Positions 1-19,060 of a stretch of 20,000 nucleotides of DNA are shown piece by piece; the first letter of the stretch is position 1; each line of letters begins with the position of its first letter. The notes below the pieces were generated by a model that was not told the DNA's origin, searched no databases, and was given only the letters and a program-made list of their open reading frames with translations. This DNA is from Chrysomallon squamiferum (lineage: Eukaryota > Mollusca > Gastropoda > Neomphalida > Peltospiridae), in the NCBI GenBank assembly GCA_012295275.1, contig CM022669.1:9509989-9529988 (forward strand), in the 5' to 3' direction. The position numbers and the translations under genes were made by a program.

Positions 1-23
1 ATTATTAGCATATTTAAAGACTC

Positions 24-54
24 AAAAAAAAAAAAAAAAAAAAATTTTTTTTTT
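24..54. repeat. A21/T10 homopolymer junction
   Basis: A run of 21 A is followed directly by 10 T, giving a self-complementary A/T block. No target-site duplication or element body is visible. Confidence 0.9.
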
Positions 55-213
55 ATCGTACTGTTGGTTTTGTGCAATAAATATACTAAATTCCTTTCTT
101 AAAAAGTAATATTATCAGTGTTAAAGAGACGTTAACAATTATTCAGATCTTAGAACAATTAGAGAAGCACCAGAATGATATATATTTTTTTAAACAAAAT
201 CCTAAATTTAATG

Positions 214-254
214 ATGTGTGTGTGTGTGTATATATATATAGACACACACATACG
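214..254. repeat. (TG)n(TA)n followed by (AC)n, inverted pair
   Basis: A TG tract passes into TA and is followed by an AC tract after one G. TG and AC can pair, so the block can fold as a hairpin or cruciform. Confidence 0.8.
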
Positions 255-287
255 CGCTCACACATACCTATATAAAGATTATAGGCC

Positions 288-290
<3 letters not shown>

Positions 291-357
<67 letters not shown>
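291..357. repeat. (GA)n microsatellite
   Basis: About 33 uninterrupted GA units, ending in GATCT. Confidence 0.97.
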
Positions 358-361
<4 letters not shown>

Positions 362-1166
362 GAAGAAAAAACAAATACAAAATGCAAAACTATAAAAGAA
401 ATCTAGAAAAAAAATGATGAAACTGGCACCATAATTCTATAATTTGTCAATCAATTAGAAAGAACTTGACTGCATCTGTTCCAACTTAACCCACATACCA
501 TCGCTCGAACTCGCCCACAAGTTGAGCCACTCATCAACGATCCACTGACCTTATTAAAGAAGATCTGTAAAAATGTAGACAACATAAAACAAACTAACAA
601 AGCTTCTTACGACCTCTAACTCTTATTTGGTTACGACCATAACGTTTTAATTATCTGACATGGCGGATATAACTCGTATTAAATGCCTCGTTACTTGTGT
701 TACAGCATATGCTGTTATCGTTAACGTCTTAATTTCGTTCCAGCGGTGATTGCTTCGTTAAGACTATTGTGGTCGTTAACGGTCTTTGGCGGATACTTCA
801 AACATCATGGCCCCCGTGATCGAGATCGGAAGCAGGCGAGTCCCTGGTTTGGATATCAGTTACTTTTGCGTTACGGAATGTTCGCAGATGTTGAAGATGT
901 TGTAACAAATAAAAAACATGTCGTTCTTGTCGGTTGCGCGACCCGTCAACGTCAGCAGTAATCTCCCCTTTCAGTTAATATTCATTAGTTCAGAGATAAC
1001 GATAACGTTACAACTAATTAATATTCATAAAACAACCACCAAAAAAACCCACGTTAGACATTTTTTTTTTCTCAGTATCGGAGTGCTGAAATAAATAATT
1101 CTTAAAGTGTCCACAAATACGCCACTGTGATCTAGTGTACATGCTTTGGCATATAGGTAGGAAGGA

Positions 1167-1306
<140 letters not shown>

Positions 1307-2159
1307 AGTGCATTCATTTCTATGTATGTAACGGAGATTTCAACGCGTACTGTTTTTTACCATGTTAAAATATCTATTCATGCAGTTTATGAGGAGCGCG
1401 ATAACGTTTAGTTTCGAGAATTCTGCAATAACATCGCGTTAGCCATCAGCACCTTGCCATAGCCAAAGGCAACACAAACCCTCGTGTTTGATAAACCAGT
1501 CGTGAGGCATCAGTCGAACAGAAAATGAACCTAAACGCGCAGCGAGAACGAGTGATGATTCTATGAGAGGACACTCAACCAGATATCGCCGTTCCAAAAC
1601 ACACGTGTGTAACGTTTTATCATTTCTGTCGTGCAAATTTCTGTTCACGTTCTTCGTAGTGATAACAATTACACGCTGTGACGACGAGTTATGTCTTGTT
1701 TTCACTCTCAGGGTCACGTGATGAATTGTTACACCTGTTTTTTCTTGTTCTCTTTCCCTGGAGACTTCATTTTAACACTGATGTAGCAAGCAGAACTGAA
1801 TGGCAGAAGAATGAAGTCTACAGGAGTGGATGAGTTCGAGTGTGCATCTGTGTGTATATGTCTTTATATATCTTTTTATATATGCGTGTACTTAAGTCTG
1901 AGTGATTCTGTATGTTTGTGTTTGCATGTATTTGAATGTCTGTATGTATATTTATGTATAAATAAATAAGGTGCATGTGCTTTTGCATACATATATTATA
2001 CCTATATCTGTGCAATGATATATATATAATAAACAAACAATGAGTTCAGAATCAATCATGAATATTAAAAAAGTGCTTATTAATTCTGCAGATAATGTTT
2101 AAAATGCCTACTAATACATATCATGTTGTTTTGTGTATTAAAACAAAATAAAATAATAA

Positions 2160-2162
<3 letters not shown>

Positions 2163-2196
<34 letters not shown>

Positions 2197-2215
2197 TAAC
2201 AACAATAACAACAAC

Positions 2216-2276
<61 letters not shown>

Positions 2277-2341
2277 CAAATAAATAAATAAATAAATAAA
2301 AATAAAATAAATAAATTTATATATATATATATATATATATA
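2163..2341. repeat. (TAA)n / (AAC)n / (AAAT)n / (AT)n compound tract
   Basis: TAA units with AAC interruptions run to about 2271, then AAAT units, then about 12 AT units ending near 2341. Confidence 0.95.
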
Positions 2342-2713
2342 ATAAAATAAGTAAAAATAAAACTGATAACAACAGACAACAGATTAATTCTGTACCTTCA
2401 GATGCTGAAAGCAAGTGATCCGGGAGGAATTCTAAATTAAATAATTTCCTTTATACTCATTAATATTAAAACATATTAACACCAGTCCTTGACGAGATTC
2501 ATTGTATCGTTTTAAAATATCGCGTGACAAATAATTTTAAAAAGAAGAGAAAAAAAAAAGAAGAAGAAAAAGAATGAGTAAAATGAGGTAAATTAAAAGT
2601 GTTTGGTTCTTAGCGCTAAACCTGTGAAACTTTGTTTAAAAATAAATGACTTGGGAAACTACAAAAACGTAACCGGGTTGAATGAGGAACAAAGTTCACC
2701 TGAATGCAAAGCG

Positions 2714-2900
2714 ATTTATTTATTTATTTATTTATTTATTTATTTGTTTATTTATTTACTTACTTACTTATTTACTTATTTGTTTGTTCGTTCTTTTATT
2801 TTTATTTTTGCCTATTTTATTATTATTATTATTGCTTTTTTGTTTGTTTGTTTGTTTGTTTATTTGTTTGTTTTTTTGTTTGTTTTGTATTTTTATTTTG
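2714..2900. repeat. (TTTA)n to (TTTG)n tract
   Basis: Tetranucleotide units drift from TTTA through TTAC to TTTG, with a short ATT block near 2817-2834. Confidence 0.93.
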
Positions 2901-2964
2901 TCTTTATGTGTAGTCTAATGAATACAGCCTCAGTGATAGAATGAAAACGATATATCCAAATATG

Positions 2965-3078
<114 letters not shown>

Positions 3079-3359
3079 CTCAGTTTAATATAATATTCAT
3101 CATTATATTTTATACACTAATGGATTGCTTTGGTTACAATTAGTTGCAGATAAAGGTACAAAAGGATACATACCATGTGCAGAAAATTGCTGGAAATTAG
3201 TTCATGCATACGTTTATAAATAAAACAGTAACAAATGACACTAATACGTTCAGACTTCGAGAGGCCAAAGGACACAAACGTGACGTCATAACATTGTTAA
3301 CGCGTCATCATTTGTTACTTTGGAATGATGGTTTCCTCCTTCTTTCTTTTTCAATATCT

Positions 3360-3361
<2 letters not shown>

Positions 3362-3405
<44 letters not shown>
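3362..3405. repeat. (ATT)n microsatellite
   Basis: About 14 ATT units, followed by degenerate ATT/ATC sequence to about 3500. Confidence 0.95.
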
Positions 3406-3893
3406 CTTGGATTTAGACTTAGTTGTCCATTATGATTATTATAATTATTATCATTGTTACTGTTATTATTACATTTTTTATCATCAGTGTCGTCATCGTT
3501 GTTGTAATAGTGCTGGTTATTTCAATATCGCCAGTCTGAATCAATATCGCCAGTGTTACAGTTTTTTTTTTTCAAATCTATTTTGCATATTCAACCTTTT
3601 ACTAACATTTATTCAGCAGCACTGGAAACACAAAGTGATCAAATATTAATTTGTAATTAACATGTGTCAAAATTTATTTTACTGAGTTTGTACCGGATAT
3701 CGAATGGTATCAATTTTGAAATAAAACGAACAAGTCGCACGCTATGGTACGAGAATACGCGAGACTTAGGAAAAAAATAACAAATACTCAGTTTACGGGA
3801 CTGACAAGAAGAAAAACAACAAGATACATTAATTATGTACGTTATATATTGTTATGTAAATGAGATTAGTGTGTTTGTGTGTGTGAGTGTCTG

Positions 3894-4570
3894 TACTAAC
3901 ATTTACTACACTTAGGTTAGATACACAAGTCTATCTGTACTAACATTTACAACGCTTAGGTTAGATTAAATACACACAAGTCTGTCTGTACTACAAGTCT
4001 GTCTGTACTAACATTTTACAACGCTTAGGTTAGATACACACAAGTCTGTCTGTACTAACATTTACAACGCTTAGGTTAGATTAAATACACACAAGTCTGT
4101 CTGTACTAACATTTTTAGGTTAAACACAAAGTCTGCTTAGGTTAGATACACACAAGTCTGTCTGTACTAACATTTACAACGCTTAGGTTAAATACACAAG
4201 TCTGTCTGTACTAACATTTACTACGCTTAGGTTAAATACACAAGTCTGTCTGTACTAACATTTACTACGCTTAGGTTAGATACACAAGTCTGTCTGTACT
4301 AACATTTACTAGGCTTAGATTAAAACACACAAGTCTGTCTGTACTAACATTTACTAGGCTTAGGTTAAATACACACAAGTCTGTCTGTACTAACATTTAC
4401 TACGCTTAGGTTAAATACACAAGTCTGTCTGTACTAACATTTACTATGCTTAGGTTAAATACACAAGTCTGTCTGTACTAACATTTACTACGCTTAGGTT
4501 AGATACACAAGTCTGTCTGTACTAACATTTACTACGCTTAGGTTAGATACACAAGTCTGTCTGTACTAAC
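3894..4570 (+). repeat. 44-bp-period minisatellite with a branch-point motif in each unit
   Basis: Fifteen perfect TACTAAC heptamers start at 3894, 3938, 4006, 4053, 4104, 4165, 4209, 4253, 4297, 4342, 4388, 4432, 4476, 4520 and 4564. Nine of the fourteen spacings are exactly 44. The rest of the unit is an ATTTACTACGCTTAGG segment followed by TTAAATACACAAG and TCTGTCTG. The left half is degenerate: a 24-bp partial copy lies near 3979-4003 and a deleted or rearranged unit near 4111-4140. The right half is nearly uniform, suggesting recent expansion there. The last unit runs directly into the 3' splice site at 4587. Confidence 0.95.
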
Positions 4571-4587
4571 ATTTGTTACTGTTGTAG
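4564..4587 (+). promoter_or_regulatory. Branch point and 3' splice site of the first visible exon
   Basis: TACTAAC (4564-4570) is the consensus branch-point heptamer. The branch adenosine would be 4569, 18 nt before the terminal G of the acceptor at 4587, a normal distance. The spacer atttgttactgttgtag resembles the corresponding part of the minisatellite unit, so the array and the splice site look related by descent. Confidence 0.6.
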
Positions 4588-12014
<7,427 letters not shown>

Positions 12015-12850
12015 TGAACGGAAACGAAAGGAATTTCGGGAAGGTTTTGCTCTCCTTTAAAAGAAGAAACTCCCCGTGAAGGTCAGACGAGGTCAAACTG
12101 GCAGTGGTAAATCGTAGTGCCTACTGGCTGTAAATCCATCATGTTCATGAACTAACTAGTCTTGTTGTCTTCGAAGGGTTTTCTGACTAAACCAGAGTTT
12201 GTGTCACGACAGGCGTGCATGGACCATTTTTAACGGAAGCATGTCTCAAGTTACTTCACCTCTGTGAATTTGTCGTTAGGAAAATGATGGACGGAAGAAT
12301 AACTGTGATATGTTTTAATTGTTGTGCATGTAACTGAAGTAATTTATGTATAGAGTTCTGTTCCTAACCGTCAAAGCCTCTGAATTACGTCAACAGAACA
12401 GTTTTAACAAACAGGGATAAAAACAAAATTTGATTTTATGGTATCCGGATTTTTGAAACAGTAATTCTTGACCTTGGAATCAAAATACCAGGATGCTGAA
12501 AACGGAAAAAAAAAAAGGGATGTTGAAAACGAAGGACCCGGATGTTCTAAAGAAACAGGCTGGAAGTGAGTTGTATATTTTGAACAAAAAGAGACTTAAA
12601 TAACTGGCTTGGATTTCCAAACAGATTTTCTATACGGGGTAAGGAATGTCGAGCATTTTGAAAATGAAATATTCCGAGTATTGGAAGCAAATTATTCAGA
12701 TTGTCTGAAGACTAAACATTCAAATCGAAACATTCAGTTAATGTTCTGGATTTTTTGAAGCTTTCCAATATTTTATGTTTGGTTTTTTTTCTGAGGATAC
12801 GGGCTTGCTATGCGGGACTGTGCTGATATACATGTATGTATCTTGAACGT

Positions 12851-12858
12851 TGTAAATA
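12851..12858 (+). promoter_or_regulatory. Pumilio-like element TGTAAATA in the 3' UTR
   Basis: It matches the UGUANAUA consensus recognised by Pumilio-family RNA-binding proteins and sits 10 nt before the first poly(A) signal. It also contains UGUA, the cleavage factor I motif. An 8-mer of this composition may occur by chance in AT-rich DNA. Confidence 0.25.
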
Positions 12859-12867
12859 TTACAAATT

Positions 12868-12873
12868 AATAAA
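12868..12873 (+). promoter_or_regulatory. Polyadenylation signal AATAAA
   Basis: Canonical hexamer about 850 nt after the stop codon, with TGTAAATA at 12851-12858 just upstream. Only moderately T-rich sequence follows. A second AATAAA at 12918-12923 could act as a backup site. Confidence 0.55.
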
Positions 12874-12917
12874 TTATTGACGTTTTCACTTATGAAGGAT
12901 AGCAGTAGCGAGATAAA

Positions 12918-12923
12918 AATAAA
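12918..12923 (+). promoter_or_regulatory. Second candidate polyadenylation signal AATAAA
   Basis: Canonical hexamer 50 bases after the first, followed about 35 bases later by a TG/T-rich stretch (catgtttttcgag). Either or both may be used. Confidence 0.4.
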
Positions 12924-12944
12924 TAATTATGAGAAAAGAACATG

Positions 12945-14180
12945 TTTTTCGAGTATTAAACTGTTTATTTTGACTTCATACAAAGTTTAAAATGAGTCGA
13001 CGATATCTCTTTGATTATCAAAGACTGGTTTCCTTGGGACAGTGTTGACGAAACGTTTGAGACAAGCAGGAGTTTTCAAGACACAAATAAAATTAAAACA
13101 GATAGGAAAAGAACGAAAGGATAAAAAGGTTTATCATATGCAGATATTCATTAACGAAGGAATTAATGTTAATATATCTTCCATAGATGTAAATAAATAT
13201 ATAGACAAACATACAAAAATATAGAAAAAAAATACCAGAAGCACAGACAAAATTTGGAAACAAAGCTATAGAAACAAATACACACACATACACACCAATT
13301 TAGAGTTTTTATACAGAAATATTCACATATTTGCACAACTGCAAAGATAAACAAAGGCTAAACAATATGCTAATAAAGACACACACTCACTCCCGGGGAC
13401 ACAAAGACACAGAGACACACAAAACACACATAATTATGTGCATGTATTATGTGCTTGGTTGACTAAATAAACTCGCACACAAATAAAACACTAAAATAAA
13501 AAAAACATGCACTTTACCTAATTTTTCAAAACTACTGTTTTCCTCAAGACATCGCAGTCAACACGATTAAAGTTCTGTGACGTAATTAAATAAAACTGAA
13601 CATACGCGAGCTAACAAAATCTAAAAAGATCGGACAAATGATACAGCCAGTAAATTTATCAGCAAACACAATTAACCAAGAAAAAATAACTTTACAGTCC
13701 GTAAACATGCTTAATTACATCAAAACAAGAAATTATAGTTGTAAATGAAGTGTGACCGCATAGTCAAAACTAGTTTGTGATACACAATTAAATCAAATAA
13801 TATGAATGCAGTTAGGGTCCGCTGATTGAGATAAAACACGTAATTTTTCAGAAAACTTGTAGATCTCAACACACTGCCATTTTGTCTGTTAAAGATAACT
13901 CTATAGATGATAACTTTCGTCTTGGAAAATAAATTTGTTATCGTTTAAAAATAAAGAAAATGTGAACTTATCTGCACACACGCACTTGTTCATCATTGAC
14001 AAAATTAACTTTTGAGTGGTTCATCCATCCTTGATATTCGCAAACAAACCTACCAGAATATGTCACTTGTTTGAATACAAATGTACACACGCACATATAT
14101 ATACATAGTGGAACACATGAATATATACCCCACATTGACACACCTAAATAAATATGTTAAGGTTCATTCATCACCGCAAA
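12945..14180. other. Intergenic AT-rich DNA, no gene recognised
   Basis: Mostly unique AT-rich sequence with AC-rich patches near 13270-13300 and 13378-13435. Short open frames on both strands have low-complexity composition and no splice context. Confidence 0.5.
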
Positions 14181-14234
14181 ACCTCTCTCTTTCTTTCACA
14201 CACACCCACACTCTCACCCCCACTCCCACCCCCT

Positions 14235-14285
<51 letters not shown>
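14181..14285. repeat. (CT)n / (CCCA)n / (CA)n compound tract
   Basis: A pyrimidine-rich start, CCCA-type units, then about 25 perfect CA units (14236-14285). Confidence 0.95.
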
Positions 14286-14289
<4 letters not shown>

Positions 14290-15042
14290 ATGTAAACATA
14301 CATATTAATATTTACGAATGTTGAAGATAAAAAAAAGAATTCATGTTATTGAATTGTCCGGCTTAACGTATTTCTCTGTTACAGAGACTTATATAACAAA
14401 TGTCAACCATTTTGCCTGAAGAAATAACCAACTGGTTTTTTAGCCTAGTGTAATAACGATCAACTGTATGCAAATGGAGAAAGTAATTATGAAACCATTT
14501 GTAATATATTCATCCGCTTAACGTCTGGAAATAAAAAAATCATTTATTCAAATAATTTCATTTATACATCATTTGACAATCCCACCCATTCATTGTATGT
14601 GGTAACAATATTTATTATCATTGATTAAAAATTGTTCCCTTGTTTGTCTCATTTTCATATTTTCCTTATATAGTACAAATAACCATCAACATTTGAATGG
14701 GACCATGCAGTTAAGACGATTCTAGAAATGAAGTAGTGTAGAATGTTGCATGTATTATCATTCATATTTTGTGTAAATAAATAAATAAATAAATATTAGA
14801 ACTCTTTACGAATTTTTCTTTAATTTGAGTCTAATTCTATTTTACGATTGATGCGTTTGTATGTGTGTCTATGGTGTCTGTGTGTGTTAATCTGTGTATG
14901 CGTTTGTATTTATGCATTCATGATACATGAATAATAATTTAACATATGTGTGTGTATTTTTTAGTAAGTTAGATAATTATCTTGTTTTAATGCGCTTGTA
15001 TGTATTATTCGTGTGTTTCTGTACGATTGAGTATAAGTGTGC
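14286..15042. other. Intergenic AT-rich DNA, no gene recognised
   Basis: Unique AT-rich sequence with a short (AAAT)n block near 14776-14793 and TG-rich patches near 14860-14890. Nothing protein-like was recognised. Confidence 0.5.

Positions 15043-15776
<734 letters not shown>

Positions 15777-15829
<53 letters not shown>
15777..15829. repeat. (GA)n microsatellite
   Basis: About 26 GA units with a degenerate GA-rich leader from about 15752. Confidence 0.96.
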
Positions 15830-15832
<3 letters not shown>

Positions 15833-16189
15833 CTATTTAACCTCGTGTAACAAGCAAAATACATCAAACACTTGTACAGTAAAAGAAACTAAGTAATCAA
15901 GAAATTCACGAAACACTGAGATATTTCAGTCTGACAAAAACGACTCAGAATATTTTAAAACATTTTTATACTCTAATGAGGTAATAACGACCAGTCAAAA
16001 AAAAAAAAAACAAGAAAAAGAAAGAAACCTGTGTAAAATGGACCACCGCCGATTCTGCATTTGAAAAAACAATCAGTAAAAAAAATGATGAACAAGAGCA
16101 ATGGCCCACATACACTTCACGCATCATTAGTAGAATGGTGTAACCTAACCAGAGTTAAACCACTGAAATAGTCACAGCATTTGTTAACT

Positions 16190-16780
16190 ACATAACACTG
16201 GAAGACGCATGGAAAAAAGAAGGCGCGTGCAAATTAGGCATTTGAGAGCGACTCACGCTCGTGCGTTTCAAAGCGTGTTGACTGCACGGTAGTCAACAAG
16301 AGCGACGGAAACAAGCTCGCTTGTTACAGCGAGATTTATGTCAGCACGTGACCGCCATGGTTAGTAGGTAATTGCGCTTAATACTGTTTACTTTGTTCAG
16401 AGTTTCCTTGGTTTTTCTTTTCGCGGCTTTTTTCTATGATATTTTCTTACTTTTTTGTTGTGTTTGGCCCAAAATGTTTGACTTAGGAACAGCTGAAATA
16501 AGTTATTTCTGAGATGAAAAGCACGTGTTAAAGGAACTTGCAGTATCGTGTGCAGAAGGAGGCTAAGTGATTTTTAACCCGAGACGTCAAGGATCACAGG
16601 ATCCACTCCACTCCGCGAGTTTGTACAAGTTTTCAGTTAGTGGCAGATCTGAGTTGTGTCGTCTTAGCAAAACGTCTTCCTATATGACGTGTCCGTTTGT
16701 GCGTTTTGTTCACACCTGTGTCTACGATCTGTCTGCGATGTTATCTATGTTAAACTGTGATTTTGTGATTTAGAGATACA
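16190..16780. other. Unique GC-richer island, function unknown
   Basis: Free of simple repeats and richer in CpG than its surroundings. It has an E-box CACGTG (16345-16350), a 7-bp perfect hairpin (arms 16277-16283 and 16291-16297) and a frame open from 16567 to 16773 without a usual start. It could be a promoter or first exon of a neighbouring gene, a non-coding RNA exon or an old mobile element. Confidence 0.3.
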
Positions 16781-16859
16781 CGCAAATATATATCATATGT
16801 GTGTGAAGCAATGCATTCTATTTTTAAATAGAACGAAATAGGAACAGAAAATAAACATA

Positions 16860-17046
16860 GGTATTATCATCATCTTCATCATTAGAACTGTTGTTATTAT
16901 TATTGAGGCTATTTTGTTCTTCCCTTCATCAACAGCATCATCATCATTATCATCATTTTCTTCTTCTTCGTAATATTCGCTACACTGCAGCCTTTGTAAT
17001 CTTTAAATCTATAATAAAAAAAAAAAAATATATATATATATATATA
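16860..17046. repeat. ATC/TTC trinucleotide patches, A14 and (TA)9
   Basis: Degenerate ATC and TTC repeats (about 16864-16970), then an A run at 17015-17028 and TA units to 17046. Confidence 0.8.
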
Positions 17047-17133
17047 AAGCAAACATAAACAAAACTTGCACTAAACTTAACCTTGCATGACCAGAAGAAG
17101 AAAGACAAAACAATGCACGAGACCACACAACAT

Positions 17134-17217
17134 GCACTGCATGACCAAAACATGTTTGTGACGTGCACTAAGACGGCACTGAATGACCAAAACATGTTTG
17201 TGACGTGCACTAAGACG
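17134..17217. repeat. Tandem duplication of 42 bp
   Basis: Two copies start at 17134 and 17176 and differ only at one position (GCACTGC versus GCACTGA). Each contains ATGACC, ACATGT and TGACGTGC. Near identity points to a recent duplication. Confidence 0.93.
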
Positions 17218-17489
17218 GCAGTTCATCTTGTCTCACGGGAACGTTTGAATCCGTGACGTCTTACACAAACAGTTGTTATTCTGACGTTTCCGTTTACTAG
17301 CTAAACTACAAACCTTGAGCTGATTTCACTCTGCCGTGTTATTAACTTTCTCACCTGTTCGTTTTTGTCTTTTAATCTTATAATTAAATAAGCAACACTT
17401 TTATTTATGTAGTTGATATGATAGGTGATACGATATTTTGGTGTCTTTTATTTTTATTTTTAGGTTCTTTTGTTTTTTATATTTATTTA

Positions 17490-17561
17490 ATCGTTTTTTT
17501 TTTTTTTTTTATTTATTTATTTTTTTTATTTTTTGTTTATTTATTTGATTATTTGTTTCTA

Positions 17562-17624
<63 letters not shown>
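17490..17624. repeat. Poly(T) / (TTTA)n / (ATT)n tract
   Basis: A T run near 17494-17510, TTTA-rich sequence, then about 20 ATT units (17563-17624). Confidence 0.95.
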
Positions 17625-17625
<1 letters not shown>

Positions 17626-17930
17626 TCTTGTTATTATTGTTACCATTAAGAGGTAATAATCTGTCATTTTTTAAAGCCATTCTTCCATGTTTGTTTATGT
17701 TTGATGGTTAAGTTGTACAAAGACCTCATTGACCAGTTTTCCTTGTTTAAATATTTAACATGTTTTTATCCAGTGAGGTCGAAATTCTCAACGTGTTATT
17801 TTTTGTTTACCTAAGTACCGTTAACTAAGGTAATATCTCATAATGGTTTTACCTTATCACTCTGACCCATTTAGTAATGTCTGTTACTGTTGCTGCTGCT
17901 ATTATTATTAATATTAGTAGTAGTAGTAGA

Positions 17931-17987
<57 letters not shown>
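17931..17987. repeat. (AAT)n microsatellite
   Basis: About 19 AAT units preceded by short CTG, ATT and AGT runs from about 17890. Confidence 0.95.
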
Positions 17988-17989
17988 TG

Positions 17990-18540
17990 CGTGTGTATAA
18001 GCTGTATATAAAATATTCTTATATTCAAAAACCAGAAACGATTCCAAAATCCGATAACATTTTTCAGCGTCGTGCAGAATTTCGAATAATTTATTCTCAG
18101 ACCGTAGTAGCAAAATCTCTTTCTTTTATCTTTTATTAATTTTCACATTAAATCAACACATTAATAAAGTATACAACGATGCTTGATAACGGTGCCTTTG
18201 TTCATTTTGGTTTAAAGAAGAAAACACAACAGAACTGCAAGGCCACGAGGAAAACCCGTGACAAGAGGCAGTGCTCGGGAGACGAGACAAGGTGTGGTTC
18301 GTGTTAATTACTCGTTATCTCTCCTCGTCAAACTTCTGTACAGTCTGCCGCACTGACAACTGTGGAAAATGAATAATTCATACATGCATGGTGGGTGAGT
18401 AAATAACTGCAGCTTTTATTAACTTCTGTTGGCCTCCCAAGATCTGGAAAATGTTTTGTAAAAACTGGAATAATAAAAAGTTGAATACAACAGCAACAAC
18501 TAAAGCAACTACTGCTACCCACCATCGCCAGAACTACTGC
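17990..18540. other. Unique intergenic DNA, no gene recognised
   Basis: Moderately GC-rich between about 18225 and 18360. No supported exon, tRNA or other RNA gene was seen. Confidence 0.4.
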
Positions 18541-18542
18541 TA

Positions 18543-18715
18543 CTTTTACTACTACTACTACTACTACTACTACTAATACTACTACTACTAGTAGTAGTAA
18601 TAATAATAACTACACAACAGTAATGACAACAATAACAACAACCATAACAGCAATAATAATAACAATAATGATGATAATGAAGATGAAGATGTTATTGATG
18701 ATGATGAAGATAATT
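18543..18715. repeat. (ACT)n / (AGT)n inverted junction and ATA/ATG runs
   Basis: ACT units turn into AGT units at CTAG, making a 20-bp perfect palindrome (18580-18599). Degenerate AAT, AAC and GAT units follow. Confidence 0.85.
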
Positions 18716-19011
18716 TCATTTACCATGCAACGGTTTTATTTCAATATCGTTTATAACAATTATGTCTTATTAAAATGTTTTGTATAAGAGCCGAAATCAT
18801 TTATAATATAGTTCTTAGCTGAACAGCCATTTGATGTTTATAACAGGAGAAAGACTGGGAGGGCGTACTTGAAAATCGACATTTTAACCGTCTGTATTAA
18901 ATGTCGTTGTTCTATTATAGGTCGCCATGAAGTCGACTTAAACAAATGGATCTGAAATCGCAGTTTGTATCATATTTGTAGTTATCTCCCTTCATCTATT
19001 ATAGCAAGTGA

Positions 19012-19012
<1 letters not shown>

Positions 19013-19060
<48 letters not shown>

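Larger units (their letters stand above)
12015..12890 (+). other. 3' UTR of the Dpr/zig-8-like gene
   Basis: This stretch follows the stop codon and leads without recognisable splice sites to AATAAA signals near 12870. The first 430 bases are unique, moderately GC-rich sequence. From about 12447 to 12760 it holds several degenerate copies of a GGAT-N-(T/C)TGAAA motif. The exact cleavage point is not visible; about 12885-12895 or 12935-12945 are likely. Confidence 0.7.

Noticed and set aside
746-961. Open frame with hydrophobic start, as a candidate signal-peptide exon
   Set aside because: It starts at GTG rather than ATG and has no convincing phase-1 donor at a suitable place after the hydrophobic part.
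3894-4570. CRISPR-like array or telomeric TTAGG repeat
   Set aside because: There are no unique spacers between repeats, and TTAGG occurs once per 44-bp unit, not in tandem. It is an intronic minisatellite in an animal gene.
15997-16010. A run as a retroposon tail
   Set aside because: No element body or target-site duplication could be found next to it or next to the other homopolymer runs (24-44, 7488-7507, 19610-19649).
16567-16773. Open frame of 68 codons
   Set aside because: It begins at a non-ATG codon, has no recognised domain and is short enough to be chance; kept only as part of an unexplained island.
16980-17210. Minus-strand frame with a repeated HVTNMFWS segment
   Set aside because: The repetition reflects the 42-bp DNA duplication, whose period is a multiple of three; the rest is AT-repeat translation.
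17871-18113. Open frames of poly-Ile, poly-Tyr or poly-Asn
   Set aside because: They come from (ATT)n or (AAT)n arrays, here and at 2121-2414, 7833-8111, 17418-17711 and 18965-19216.
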